DNA of 64,000 nt from CAZTGB01 sp964612965 (GTDB lineage Bacteria > Patescibacteriota > Microgenomatia > UBA8517). Under the pieces are notes generated by a model that worked only from the letters and a program-made list of their open reading frames with translations, had not been told where the DNA came from and made no database searches. Each line of letters begins with the position of its first letter. The first letter of the stretch is position 1. The DNA is taken from positions 25,852 to 89,851 of the forward strand of contig CAZTGB010000002.1 in assembly GCA_964612965.1 (NCBI GenBank). The letters run 5' to 3'. This document shows, one piece after another, positions 52,510 through 61,650 of the stretch. The position numbers and the translations under genes are program-made.

Positions 52510-53040
52510 ATGAATAAAAAAATCTCAACAGTAATAATTTTAATAATAACCTTTATTCTGGCGGCAGTTGCAATTTTTACAGCAATCAGGCTTTACCAGT
52601 TAAGAACTCAACCAGTTGCCCCCAATGTCCCAAGTAGTAAACCAAAAGCACAGGAAGCTTCTCCCACTCCAGTAGCAAATACTTGTTCGCTTTCTTTTGC
52701 TTTAGCAACAGCAACAAGTACAGCAACCACAACGGCTACAAGTACAGCAACAAGTACAGCTACATCGACATCAACTTCCACAGCAACCGCAACGGCTACA
52801 CCAAACTCTTGTAATGGAACATGCGGTAGCAACAATAATTGTCAGGGGAATTATGTCTGTTATCAAGGTTTCTGTAGAAATCCAAGCTGTGTAGCAGAAA
52901 CTGATTGTACATGTACGGGCACTCCAGCTCCAACCGCCTCTCAGCCATCACTTCCAGATTCAGGGACTTCTTGGCCAAGCATTTTTGGAATGGGACTTGG
53001 AATACTTGTAATAATCGGAAGCCTTCTACTGGCTCTCTAA
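52510..53040 (+). CDS. Thr/Ser/Ala-repeat surface protein with LPDSG tail
   Basis: 176 residues. Signal or anchor helix at about 8-27; a Thr/Ser/Ala low-complexity tract at 65-98; a Cys-rich segment at 101-136 (CNGTCGSNNNCQGNYVC); then LPDSG at 148-152 followed by a hydrophobic helix. It looks like a sortase substrate, but the basic tail after the helix is missing (ends SLLLAL). The Thr/Ser tract would be a natural O-glycosylation target for the glycosyltransferases next door. Confidence 0.65.
   Translation: MNKKISTVIILIITFILAAVAIFTAIRLYQLRTQPVAPNVPSSKPKAQEASPTPVANTCSLSFALATATSTATTTATSTATSTATSTSTSTATATATPNSCNGTCGSNNNCQGNYVCYQGFCRNPSCVAETDCTCTGTPAPTASQPSLPDSGTSWPSIFGMGLGILVIIGSLLLAL
52702..52803 (+). 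repeat. Low-complexity ACA/AGT/GCA repeat encoding the T/S/A tract
   Basis: About 100 nt of imperfect tandem repeats (units such as ACAAGTACAGCA) encoding residues 65-98 of the protein above. Likely prone to slippage in length. Confidence 0.7.
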
Positions 53041-53066
53041 ATTATCCCCACGAGATATTCAATAAT

Positions 53067-53092
53067 AACTTTTACCACTAAGTGGAGAAGTT
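53067..53092. terminator. Hairpin between convergent surface and glycosyltransferase genes
   Basis: AACTT-TTA-CCAC-TAA-GTGG-AG-AAGTT: a nested hairpin in the 50-nt gap where two operons converge, overlapping the stop region of the minus-strand gene. It lacks a strong U-tract, so its terminator role is tentative. Confidence 0.4.
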
Positions 53093-55556
53093 ACCTCCAT
53101 GAATTCATCCAATAGTAACTTTTATCTAACCATAGTGGGATTTGAAGGCCAGCCCAATGTGGATAGAAATACGCAAATGTCAAAAATGCCATTCCAAGTA
53201 GCGGAATTGTAAGCTTCGGAAAACGACGAAGAATATAAGCACTAGCCATACACATAAACGGAATGGATGGCAAATAATGATATAAAAACATTACCCTGGG
53301 AGATGCTGCCCAAGGAACAAAAAAGATAAGATAGGAAAAAACAATAAATCCTAATTTTTTATTCTTTTCAAAATACGCATAAACCAAAGAAGATGCTATC
53401 GATGTTAATCCAAACCAGAAGACCATTGGATTCCCTATCGCATAAATTCTAGATACATTCCCCCCTATCTCATCACTCGTATAAAGATAGACGGGCCGCA
53501 AGTTCAGCGGCCAGCTCCACCAGGCAGATGTGTAAGGGTGAGTAGCGGTTAAGCCCGTATGATACCACCACATTTGCTGCTGCATTCCCCACCAAGTTCC
53601 TAAATCATGTCCTGTAAAAAACATGGGTAAATAAGTTAAAAGATAAACTCCGATAGGGAAAACTAAAAATGAACCAAGGAACTTAAAATTAAATTTACCA
53701 CCAAGCGGCAAGCTTGCCTTATTCTTGCGCCTTAGCCAAAGAACAAAAAGAATTGGTATTGTCNNNNNNNNNNATTTAGAAGAAATCGCAAGTCCCAGAG
53801 AAATTGCAGAAAAATGATCCTTTTCATCCAAGAAAAAATAAACGCTTGTTAGCATAAAAAAAAGCACATAAACGTCATTCATGGCCATTCGGCTTAGAAC
53901 CAAAAAAAGACCGTCAAGAGAAAAAATGAAAGCAGAAAGAAGGGAAATCATCTCATCTTTGAATATTCTTTTAGCCAAAAGATAAACCATAAGTATTGAT
54001 AGTGTTCCAAAAATAGCTTGAGGGATTCTCCATCCAAACGAATTCTCACCAAATATTTTCATGGAAGCCACCATCATTAATTTAGATAGTGGTGGATGTG
54101 TCCACTCATATGCAAATCCTTCTGGGTGTGGATTCCACCACTCCCATGCTTTGGGATCGTTATGTAGTATTATTCTTGCTGTAAAAGCGTGATAGATCTC
54201 ATCAAAATAATCTTTCTCGGGAATATTTATTTTATAAATCCTGGTGAATAGTGAGAAAGAAAGAATTAATATTAAAATTATTTTAGACACTTTTTCATTT
54301 AGTCTTAATTTTGGTAAATTCTCTTTTACAGGCTTTCTACCTCTATTTAGAAAATTAACAAGGGAGTTTATAAACTTCTTTACATTTTGGGGCTTAAACA
54401 AGCAATAAAGCATAACTCCAAAGCAAACTAAGGACAAAACTATAATTGGAAACGGTTCAAAGGACACAAAAAAATCTTCACTTATCCATCTGTATGAATA
54501 CAAAAGATTAAGTGAATAAACCAGAGAAAATCCAACTAGTGGAATTAATAAAATAAACTCAGTAGCCGCCAAAATTGTAAGCGGAGCAAAAAGTGGTAAA
54601 AGATGACGCTCATGCATTCTTGTAAAGAAGAGAAAAGTAAAAGAAAAAATAAAAGCTGCCATTAAATATGAAAAATTGTTATTTTTCCAAAACTTTTTCG
54701 CCATAAAAGCGAAGGATGCCAAGAAAGCTAAATACCCTCCAAATTGAAAATAGACACTATCCGGTTTCCACTGACCAAAAAGACCCCAGAAATTGAAAGC
54801 GTTAACCGCAGTATATGGATACTGATTAGCAGACAAGGTCAACCTAGCGATTATAAAATTAAATAAGTTAGGCTCATTTTTAAAAGGTAAAAACATTAGA
54901 ATTGATCCGGTAATCCCAATAACTCCATATGCGATTATCTTTTTAAAACTATATTTATTTCTAATCATCAAAAGAAGTATTAATGGAACAAGAAAAGCAA
55001 CCTGAGGTTTAATTAAAGTCCCAATAGTTAAAGCCGCAGCCGATAAGATAAAATTAGAAGGAATTAAATAAATTGAAAGCACAGAAAAAAGTGCCACCAG
55101 ACCATCTACCTGCCCCCAAAGCGTCGAATTTGCAAAAACGGCCGGATTAAACATATAAATAGAGGCACCCATTAGACCCCTTTTTCCTTTTAAAATTTTG
55201 AAAATTAAGTACGAAGTTAAGAGGTCAGACAAAATTGCAGGAAATTTATATAGTAGTGGTTGGGGAATTAAGTTAAATGAGTTTATTTTCCCCAATAACC
55301 AAAGAACGTACGGGTATCCCGGTAAATAATCGCTCCAACCGTTATAGAAACTCCCTAGTCCATCGCGAGCTAGGTTAATACTCCAAGCTATAAACGTCCC
55401 ATGATCCAACTGAAGCGTGCCAAAGAACGAAAGGACAAGTCGAGCTATGAATCCCAACAGCATTACGTATACAATATTGGGTATGAAAAAATTTTCCTTG
55501 CCTAAATTAAACTTCGCCTTAACATCTTTTATCTTTTTTATAATACTTGTCTTCAT
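53091..55556 (-). CDS. Double-module GT-C glycosyltransferase (PMT-like)
   Basis: 821 residues, twice the usual size for a bacterial GT-C enzyme. The N-terminal half (about 1-400) is a multispan module with an LDHGTFIAWSINLARDG loop; the C-terminal half (about 430-821) is PMT-like, with the first-loop acidic motif in KDYFDEIYHAFTARIILHND and WTHPPLSKLMM. These use lipid-linked sugars to modify proteins or polymers. A 10-N gap falls in the second module but keeps the frame. The start overlaps the divergent gene by about 74 nt. Confidence 0.8.
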   Translation of the reverse strand: MKTSIIKKIKDVKAKFNLGKENFFIPNIVYVMLLGFIARLVLSFFGTLQLDHGTFIAWSINLARDGLGSFYNGWSDYLPGYPYVLWLLGKINSFNLIPQPLLYKFPAILSDLLTSYLIFKILKGKRGLMGASIYMFNPAVFANSTLWGQVDGLVALFSVLSIYLIPSNFILSAAALTIGTLIKPQVAFLVPLILLLMIRNKYSFKKIIAYGVIGITGSILMFLPFKNEPNLFNFIIARLTLSANQYPYTAVNAFNFWGLFGQWKPDSVYFQFGGYLAFLASFAFMAKKFWKNNNFSYLMAAFIFSFTFLFFTRMHERHLLPLFAPLTILAATEFILLIPLVGFSLVYSLNLLYSYRWISEDFFVSFEPFPIIVLSLVCFGVMLYCLFKPQNVKKFINSLVNFLNRGRKPVKENLPKLRLNEKVSKIILILILSFSLFTRIYKINIPEKDYFDEIYHAFTARIILHNDPKAWEWWNPHPEGFAYEWTHPPLSKLMMVASMKIFGENSFGWRIPQAIFGTLSILMVYLLAKRIFKDEMISLLSAFIFSLDGLFLVLSRMAMNDVYVLFFMLTSVYFFLDEKDHFSAISLGLAISSKXXXXTIPILFVLWLRRKNKASLPLGGKFNFKFLGSFLVFPIGVYLLTYLPMFFTGHDLGTWWGMQQQMWWYHTGLTATHPYTSAWWSWPLNLRPVYLYTSDEIGGNVSRIYAIGNPMVFWFGLTSIASSLVYAYFEKNKKLGFIVFSYLIFFVPWAASPRVMFLYHYLPSIPFMCMASAYILRRFPKLTIPLLGMAFLTFAYFYPHWAGLQIPLWLDKSYYWMNSWR
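53764..53773. other. Assembly gap (10 N) inside the PMT-like gene
   Basis: The frame is preserved across the gap (SK-gap-TIPILF), so about three to four residues are unread. Confidence 0.95.
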
Positions 55557-56658
55557 TTATTTTATAACTTCAGCGGGAACAACTCCCTTTGATTATTTTA
55601 CCCGACTTTCAGATGTTTTTTTAACAGGCAAATATTATTTATCTGAAAGTCCTCCCTGGCTTAATGAATTAATACCAGCTGGAGTTGATAGATTCTACGT
55701 TGTTTATCCCCCAATGCCGGCAATTTTATCACTTCCTTTTAGATTTTTGTTGGGAAAATTATTCGAACAGCAGTATCTTGCCCATCTGCTCGGAGCCGCA
55801 ATTGCAGCCCTAACCATGCTTATTTCTTATTCAATAAAAAAAGATAAAAAGCTAGCCATTTGGGCAGGTCTTTTAATAGGACTTGGAAGCATTATCTGGT
55901 ACCTCTCTTCTGTTGGATCATCGTGGTATCTAGGACAAATTAGTGCAGCCTTCTTTATAACCACAGCAATATATGAATCAATTAATAAGAAGCGTGCATT
56001 CCTTGTGGGAATATTTTTAGGCGCAGCATATCTTTCAAGAGTTCACACAATATTATCTCTTCCCTTATTCCTCTACTTATTTAGTGGCAAAGATTGGTTC
56101 AAAAATTACTTTAATATGGCAATGGGCATGATTCCATTCGCACTTTTTAATTTTAGTTATAACTTCCTGCGCTTTGGTGTTATCTGGGATAAAGCGTATG
56201 TCTTAATTCCTGGAGTGCTTGAAGAACCCTGGTATCAAAAGGGGCTTTTTAACCTTTCCAATATTCCCAATCACCTAAAAGCAATGTTTGCTTCCTACCC
56301 AATTTTTATGAAAGAATCTCCCTACATCAAGCCTTCCTGGGCAGGGCTTTCCATTTGGATTACTACCCCAGCATTTATTTATGCTCTGTTAAACAACTTT
56401 AAAGATAAATTGGTTTTATTCTCTTGGCTTCCAATTATATTAGTTTCACTAGTAATTTTTTCCCATGGAACAACGGGATTTACACAATTTGGCTACAGAT
56501 TTGCTGTGGACTTTTATCCCATTCTCACATTCTTAACTATTAAGGGGGTCGCAAGAACTGGTCTTAAATGGCATCACTGGATACTTCTTACAATGGGTAT
56601 TTTAGTAAATCTCTGGGGAGTAATCTGGATTAATAAATTTGGTTGGGTTAGTTTCTAA
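55483..56658 (+). CDS. GT-C family membrane glycosyltransferase
   Basis: 391 residues from the ATG at 55483 (MKKFSLPKLNFALTSFIFF); upstream ATGs are less likely. About ten transmembrane helices with the extracytoplasmic loop FTRLSDVFLTGKYYLSESPP typical of GT-C membrane glycosyltransferases of the RgtA/B-like kind. The catalytic residue is not clear by eye. It diverges from the double-module gene, with overlapping 5' ends. Confidence 0.7.
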   Translation: MKKFSLPKLNFALTSFIFFIILVFIYFITSAGTTPFDYFTRLSDVFLTGKYYLSESPPWLNELIPAGVDRFYVVYPPMPAILSLPFRFLLGKLFEQQYLAHLLGAAIAALTMLISYSIKKDKKLAIWAGLLIGLGSIIWYLSSVGSSWYLGQISAAFFITTAIYESINKKRAFLVGIFLGAAYLSRVHTILSLPLFLYLFSGKDWFKNYFNMAMGMIPFALFNFSYNFLRFGVIWDKAYVLIPGVLEEPWYQKGLFNLSNIPNHLKAMFASYPIFMKESPYIKPSWAGLSIWITTPAFIYALLNNFKDKLVLFSWLPIILVSLVIFSHGTTGFTQFGYRFAVDFYPILTFLTIKGVARTGLKWHHWILLTMGILVNLWGVIWINKFGWVSF

Positions 56659-58176
56659 TCTTTATTAGTTTCATATACCATATACGGACCGAATTGGGTG
56701 TATTCACCTAAATGATTGGGGTCAATTGGGCTAAAGTACATTAGGTAGTATCCAATATTACCTTTTGAACCCCCGCCCTTTTTATCTAAAATAACATCCC
56801 AATAGTATCTTTGAGTTGTATTAAGTCTTAATTCCTTGGAATAGTTAAAATCACTACTTACGATATAGTCATCATATCCTTTAGCCAATGAGTCATTTTC
56901 GACCCATTTAAAAGCATCAACTAAAAATGAATAGGGGACATCTGAGTAATTGCTCAAAAATCCTTTGTCATATTTATAACTAATAACAAAATTGTAGTAT
57001 TTAAAAATAAATAAAGGCCAGAAAAAAGCAAATATAATAGGAACGGCGCAGACAAAATACTTTAACCTATCAACCTTAACGGCCAATTCTTCAATCATCA
57101 GAGCAAAAAGTAAACCAAATGAAGGGATGCTTAAAAGAAAATATCTTGGAAGTGCGATCGGGGTCTTAATTGCCGTTAAAAACCAAATAGGCCCAATAAG
57201 CCAAAGGAGCAGTATTAATCTCTTTATCTGTAACGACCTTAATTAAATGATAAAAAAATGTAAAAACAACTAAATAGAATCCCAAAAACTCCAAACTGCT
57301 TGTCATTGGGAAAGATTTAATAAAATCTTCATATCCATATCCCAACTGCCAATTAAATCTCCCTCCTCCCATCACTCCAAAAAATTCAAATGCTATATCT
57401 CCCAAAGAGTAGGGGGACTGGCTTCTTAGTTCTGAAAATTTATTTGTAACTCTTGAAAAATTGTTTGTTTGGTCAGGATTTTTAACAAAGAAATAAATAG
57501 AAGGCAGGAAAAATAAAATCGCCAGAGTAACCCCAAAAAAGAAATACCTTTTTGAAATTCTTTCAAGATTTATTAAAAGAAATCCAAAACTAGATACCAC
57601 GAAAGAAAATGTATGAATGTAAATCTGATAGATAAATGCCCAAAGTAAAACTAAAACGGCAACTACTTTTGTTTTTGGGTTTTCAAAAATATAGAAGCTC
57701 AAAAACATACAGACAACAACAAGCGTTATGACAGGTGTTGGCTGATATATCATTCTTGAGAATATTACTGACCATGGGTGTGTCGTCACAGTTAAGGCCG
57801 ATAAAATTCCAACTGTTGGTGAAAAGAATTTCTTCCCTAAAAAGTAGATAGCAACCACACCAATTAAGTTAAATAAGACTGATAATTGAGATATCGAAAT
57901 AGGCTCTTTGGTAACAAGTAGGAAAGGTGCCCAAAAAAATAACTGGGCAGGACCCCAAGACGGAGCCCCCCAAGGATTTATCCCTACATATTTGTATGAA
58001 TCTATAAAAGAGGGATTCTTAAGAAAATCTAAGACACTCATAGTAAGAAGTGGCTGATCATACCCAAACTCAATTGTTTCAGGAAAAATTAGTCTTAAGA
58101 AAAGATAAACAATAGAAATTAAGAAAATTGCCAGAAGTAGAAATGCTTGTTTTAATTTAGAAGGTCTTGGATCCAT
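56655..58176 (-). pseudogene. GT-C glycosyltransferase gene broken by a frameshift
   Basis: Two frames join into one protein of about 506 residues. The N-terminal part (58176 down to about 57202) is a multispan GT-C module with the loop FGYDQPLLTMSVLDFLKNPS; it ends early at VFNGN. The next frame carries on as LIGPIWFLTAIKTPIALPRY and ends with FGPYMVYETNKD. Removing one base near 57201-57202 (a GG) restores a single frame, so this is either a sequencing error or a recent mutation. Start at 58176 (MDPRPSKLKQAF), overlapping the LCP gene by 25 nt. Confidence 0.75.
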
Positions 58177-59105
58177 TTTTGTACCTCTTCCCAATTACCA
58201 GTTTTTGGAACAAAAACATATTGATTATCGTATATCCTTGAAATTGGGGGATTTATTAACATCTCCTCAGGAATTACCACTGAATTAATATTGTCCCTGG
58301 AGTCAAACGCCTTTCGAGCCAAAACCCCTAACATATTTTGTGGAATATCTGTTTCAATTGAATCCATTCCAATATTCCAAAGTGTTCTAATTTTTAATAG
58401 ATTTAGTATCACCTCGGCACTTAAAACTTTGTTTTTTATTCCAGCAATTACTAGTTGTTGTCTGGCTTCTCTTGCAAAATCAGTCCCTTCGTCTCCTTCC
58501 GCATTTCTGCTCCTTACAAACTTCAAGGCGGTCTCCCCATCCATCATTTGTTTGCCTTTTTGAATAGTTAAAGTTTCATATCTGCAAGTATATGTCCCAT
58601 TCCCATCGCATAAATCGTTTTCCCTGCCCTCAATCGGATACTTCTCATCTGTAAATGAATTTTGAACATCCACCTCAATTCCCCCTAAGCTGTCTACAAC
58701 TTCTTTAAAAACTGAAAAATCTATTACCAAGTTGTAATCAACATTAACCCCAGTAATTTTACCCACTGACTCATCAGCAAGCTTAAATCCTTCCTTTCTA
58801 AACTTTCCCCAATAGTAAGCACTGTTTAGTTTTGCTCTAATTTCAGGAGCCCAAATATCTCTTGAAAGTGAAATCAGGTTTGTTTTTTCACTTGAAACAG
58901 AAGCCAACATCATTGTATCAGTTAAATCAGGGGCATCATGTCCAACCCCGCCCTTACCTAAAACCAAAACATTAACTCTTCCCTCAAATGGTGACAAAAA
59001 TGGGCCAATAAACCACCGAAATCTCAAAGCCAGTATGGTGGGAATTAATACAAGAATTGCTATTAAAATTCCCAAAATAATCCAGATTCTTTTTACTTTT
59101 TGCAT
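58152..59105 (-). CDS. LytR-CpsA-Psr (LCP) family phosphotransferase
   Basis: 317 residues. One N-terminal transmembrane helix at about 9-29, then the LCP domain: NVLVLGKGGVGHDAPDLTDT with the Asp/Arg phosphate site, LISLSRDIW, and ALKFVRSRNAEGDEGTDFAR with the conserved arginines. LCP enzymes move undecaprenyl-linked polymers onto peptidoglycan or protein. It stands directly upstream of the frameshifted glycosyltransferase, with which it forms an operon. Confidence 0.92.
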   Translation of the reverse strand: MQKVKRIWIILGILIAILVLIPTILALRFRWFIGPFLSPFEGRVNVLVLGKGGVGHDAPDLTDTMMLASVSSEKTNLISLSRDIWAPEIRAKLNSAYYWGKFRKEGFKLADESVGKITGVNVDYNLVIDFSVFKEVVDSLGGIEVDVQNSFTDEKYPIEGRENDLCDGNGTYTCRYETLTIQKGKQMMDGETALKFVRSRNAEGDEGTDFAREARQQLVIAGIKNKVLSAEVILNLLKIRTLWNIGMDSIETDIPQNMLGVLARKAFDSRDNINSVVIPEEMLINPPISRIYDNQYVFVPKTGNWEEVQKWIQDLLN

Positions 59106-59125
59106 GCTAGAATTACCAGAGCGGT

Positions 59126-61012
59126 ATGAACATTCTATCAGACTTAAACCTCCAACAAAAAGAAGCTGTTACATATGAAGGCGGACCTCTTTTGGTTTTG
59201 GCAGGGGCAGGATCAGGAAAAACTAAAGTTTTGACTCATCGTGTTGCCTATTTTATCCAAAAAGGTTTAATTAGGCCTGAAAACGCCTTATTGCTCACCT
59301 TCACTAATAAAGCTAGTAGTGAAATGAGAGAAAGAATAGTTAATATCACTCAAGGAGCAGCTCCTTTTAGTGGAACATTTCACTCTTTCTGTGCAAAGCT
59401 TCTTAGAATTGATGGAAGACAAATTGGAATCTCTCCAAACTTTGTAATATATGATGCAACCGACCAAAAAGATTTGGTTAAACAAATTCTGGACAACTTA
59501 AATCTCCCAACTGATCAATATAATCCCGGAGCAATCCTTAATGGAATTAGTGAAGCAAAAAATCAGATGCTAACTCCAGCCGAATACACAAATTTTGTGA
59601 GAGGTGAATGGCAAGAAATAGTTGCAAAAGTATATGAGTCTTACGAAAAAGCGTTAAAAGAAAACGAAGCACTGGACTTTGACGACCTTTTAATTAAGGC
59701 AGTATTTCTCTTCAGAGAAAAGCCTGAAGTCCTGGCTAAATGGCAAAACAACCTAACTCACATCTTTGTAGATGAATGGCAGGATACAAATAAAATTCAA
59801 TACTCTCTGACTAAGCTTCTTGTTGGAAATAGAAAAAATTTAACAGCAGTCGGGGACGCTTCCCAATCGATTTATTCTTGGCGCGGAGCTGACTACCGAA
59901 ACATTAATTATTTAATGAAAGATTACAAAGATTTAAAAGTAGTTAACCTAGAACAAAATTATCGCTCCACCCAAAATATCTTAACTGCAGCAAACTCAGT
60001 AATTTCAAAAAATAAAAGTCATCCTATTTTAAAACTTTGGACGGACAAGGAAGATGGCGGGAAAATTGTTCTTTACCCCGCAAGAAATGGATTTGATGAA
60101 GCAGACTTCGCAGTCAATGAAGTTTCAAAATTAAACTCATATAATAAATATGCATTTAAAGATTGTGCGGTTCTATATAGAACCAATGCCCAGTCTAGAG
60201 TTTTAGAAGAAGCATTTCTTCATGCAGGTATTCCATACACGTTAGTTGGGGGAGTGAGGTTCTATGACAGAAAAGAAATTAAAGATATTCTCTCCTATTT
60301 AAAATACTTAGTTAATCCAAAAGATTCAGTCGCAAGAAAAAGAATAGAAAAAATAGGAAAGAGAAAATTTGAAAAGTTTGAAGAATACAGAAAAATAGTC
60401 ACTGATTTAGAAAAACTCACAACTCTTGACATTTTAGATGAAGTAATTCAAAAGATTGATTATCTAACTCTCTACCAAAAAGAAACTGAAGAAAATCTCC
60501 AAAGACTAGAAAACATTAAGGAACTAAGAAGCGTGGCAACAGAATTTCCAAAGATTCATGAATTCTTGGAAAACGTAGCTTTAGTTGAAGCAGAACAAAC
60601 AGACAGTAAAAAAGTAACCAATAAATCAGATAATCATAGAGACGCAGTAACACTCATGACTCTTCATGCAGCAAAGGGACTGGAGTTTCCAATTGTATTT
60701 ATTGTCGGGATGGAGGAGGGACTCTTCCCACACTCTAGAAGTCTAATGGATAATAGCCAGCTTGAAGAAGAGAGAAGACTCGCCTATGTAGGAATTACTA
60801 GAGCAAAAGAAAAATTATATTTAAGTTACGCAACCTCTAGACTCTACTTTGGAGAAAAATTAAGCAATCCTCCAAGCCGTTTCATAATGGATATTCCAGA
60901 GAATTTATTAGAAAGCTTGGGAGGACTGCCCAATGAAGTTTATAATGAGAAAGTACAAACTGATGACTTCAAAGGAACATTTGATGACATCATTGAGAAA
61001 TATTTGAAATAA
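59126..61012 (+). CDS. UvrD/PcrA-type superfamily I DNA helicase
   Basis: 628 residues, short for PcrA (about 720). Motif I GAGSGKT at 27-33, motif Ia TFTNKAS, motif II FVDEWQDT near 213, motif III QSIYSWRGAD, motif IV QNYRST and motif VI VGITRAKEKLYLS are all present. The C-terminal tail beyond about 620 is lost. Probable repair and replication-restart helicase. It diverges from the LCP gene with about 20 nt between, containing TAGAAT as a possible -10. Confidence 0.93.
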   Translation: MNILSDLNLQQKEAVTYEGGPLLVLAGAGSGKTKVLTHRVAYFIQKGLIRPENALLLTFTNKASSEMRERIVNITQGAAPFSGTFHSFCAKLLRIDGRQIGISPNFVIYDATDQKDLVKQILDNLNLPTDQYNPGAILNGISEAKNQMLTPAEYTNFVRGEWQEIVAKVYESYEKALKENEALDFDDLLIKAVFLFREKPEVLAKWQNNLTHIFVDEWQDTNKIQYSLTKLLVGNRKNLTAVGDASQSIYSWRGADYRNINYLMKDYKDLKVVNLEQNYRSTQNILTAANSVISKNKSHPILKLWTDKEDGGKIVLYPARNGFDEADFAVNEVSKLNSYNKYAFKDCAVLYRTNAQSRVLEEAFLHAGIPYTLVGGVRFYDRKEIKDILSYLKYLVNPKDSVARKRIEKIGKRKFEKFEEYRKIVTDLEKLTTLDILDEVIQKIDYLTLYQKETEENLQRLENIKELRSVATEFPKIHEFLENVALVEAEQTDSKKVTNKSDNHRDAVTLMTLHAAKGLEFPIVFIVGMEEGLFPHSRSLMDNSQLEEERRLAYVGITRAKEKLYLSYATSRLYFGEKLSNPPSRFIMDIPENLLESLGGLPNEVYNEKVQTDDFKGTFDDIIEKYLK

Positions 61013-61019
61013 AACTGAA

Positions 61020-61592
61020 TTACTCTTTAGTAAACAAAAGTTCTTGCGGTACTTTAATAATCACTGACGCTTCCTGATAACTCCTTACTAAGTCATCAGG
61101 TGAAACTTTATCAAAATTGCCAACCCTTATTTCAGTTGCTGAACCCCAGTATGGCCCCCATTCTTTAGTTACTTTATCTAGCTGCCCTTTGTCCCAATGA
61201 TAAATCGACCTAACCGTCTTGTCCTTACCAGTCCCATCGAAAGTTATATCTTGCCATTCCGAAATGTGATCAAATGTCGGAGTATGCCCTTTATAAACGC
61301 CAAATCCATTTATTCCATCAGCAGTAATTGCCATTTGCAATCTATCAAAACTTTTTTCAACAACTAAAAAGGAATTTTCTCCATGAGGAACCGACAACAT
61401 TTTATGACTCTCCATGCTTGCCCACAGATCCCTAAACGGCTTACCAACTCCGTTTAACTCCTGACGCATTTTCTCTAATTTATCAGATTCTCTCTTTTCT
61501 CTATCTGCTTTTTCTTTCAGATATGATTGAGCAAATTCATGAAGTTGCTGGAGTTGCTCCCTTGAAGCGCCTAGGTTTGGTTCTATATCCAT
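61020..61592 (-). CDS. Hypothetical protein (190 aa)
   Basis: No family recognised. The N-terminus is a long charged helix (EQLQQLHEFAQSYLKEKADR, continuing EKRESDKLEKM), and the remainder is a beta-rich soluble domain (TVRSIYHWDKGQLDKVTKEW). No membrane segment. It converges on the helicase with 7 nt between the stops. Coding texture is good, so the gene is real; function unknown. Confidence 0.65.
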   Translation of the reverse strand: MDIEPNLGASREQLQQLHEFAQSYLKEKADREKRESDKLEKMRQELNGVGKPFRDLWASMESHKMLSVPHGENSFLVVEKSFDRLQMAITADGINGFGVYKGHTPTFDHISEWQDITFDGTGKDKTVRSIYHWDKGQLDKVTKEWGPYWGSATEIRVGNFDKVSPDDLVRSYQEASVIIKVPQELLFTKE

Positions 61593-61650
61593 AGCTAAAT
61601 TCTACTACAACAAATTTTAGCCAACAAGATCTGTGTTGTATCATATAAGA

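Noticed and set aside
52702..52803. Repeat-rich stretch as a CRISPR array
   Set aside because: Repeats are in frame, short and of varied length, and encode a T/S/A tract; no regular spacers.
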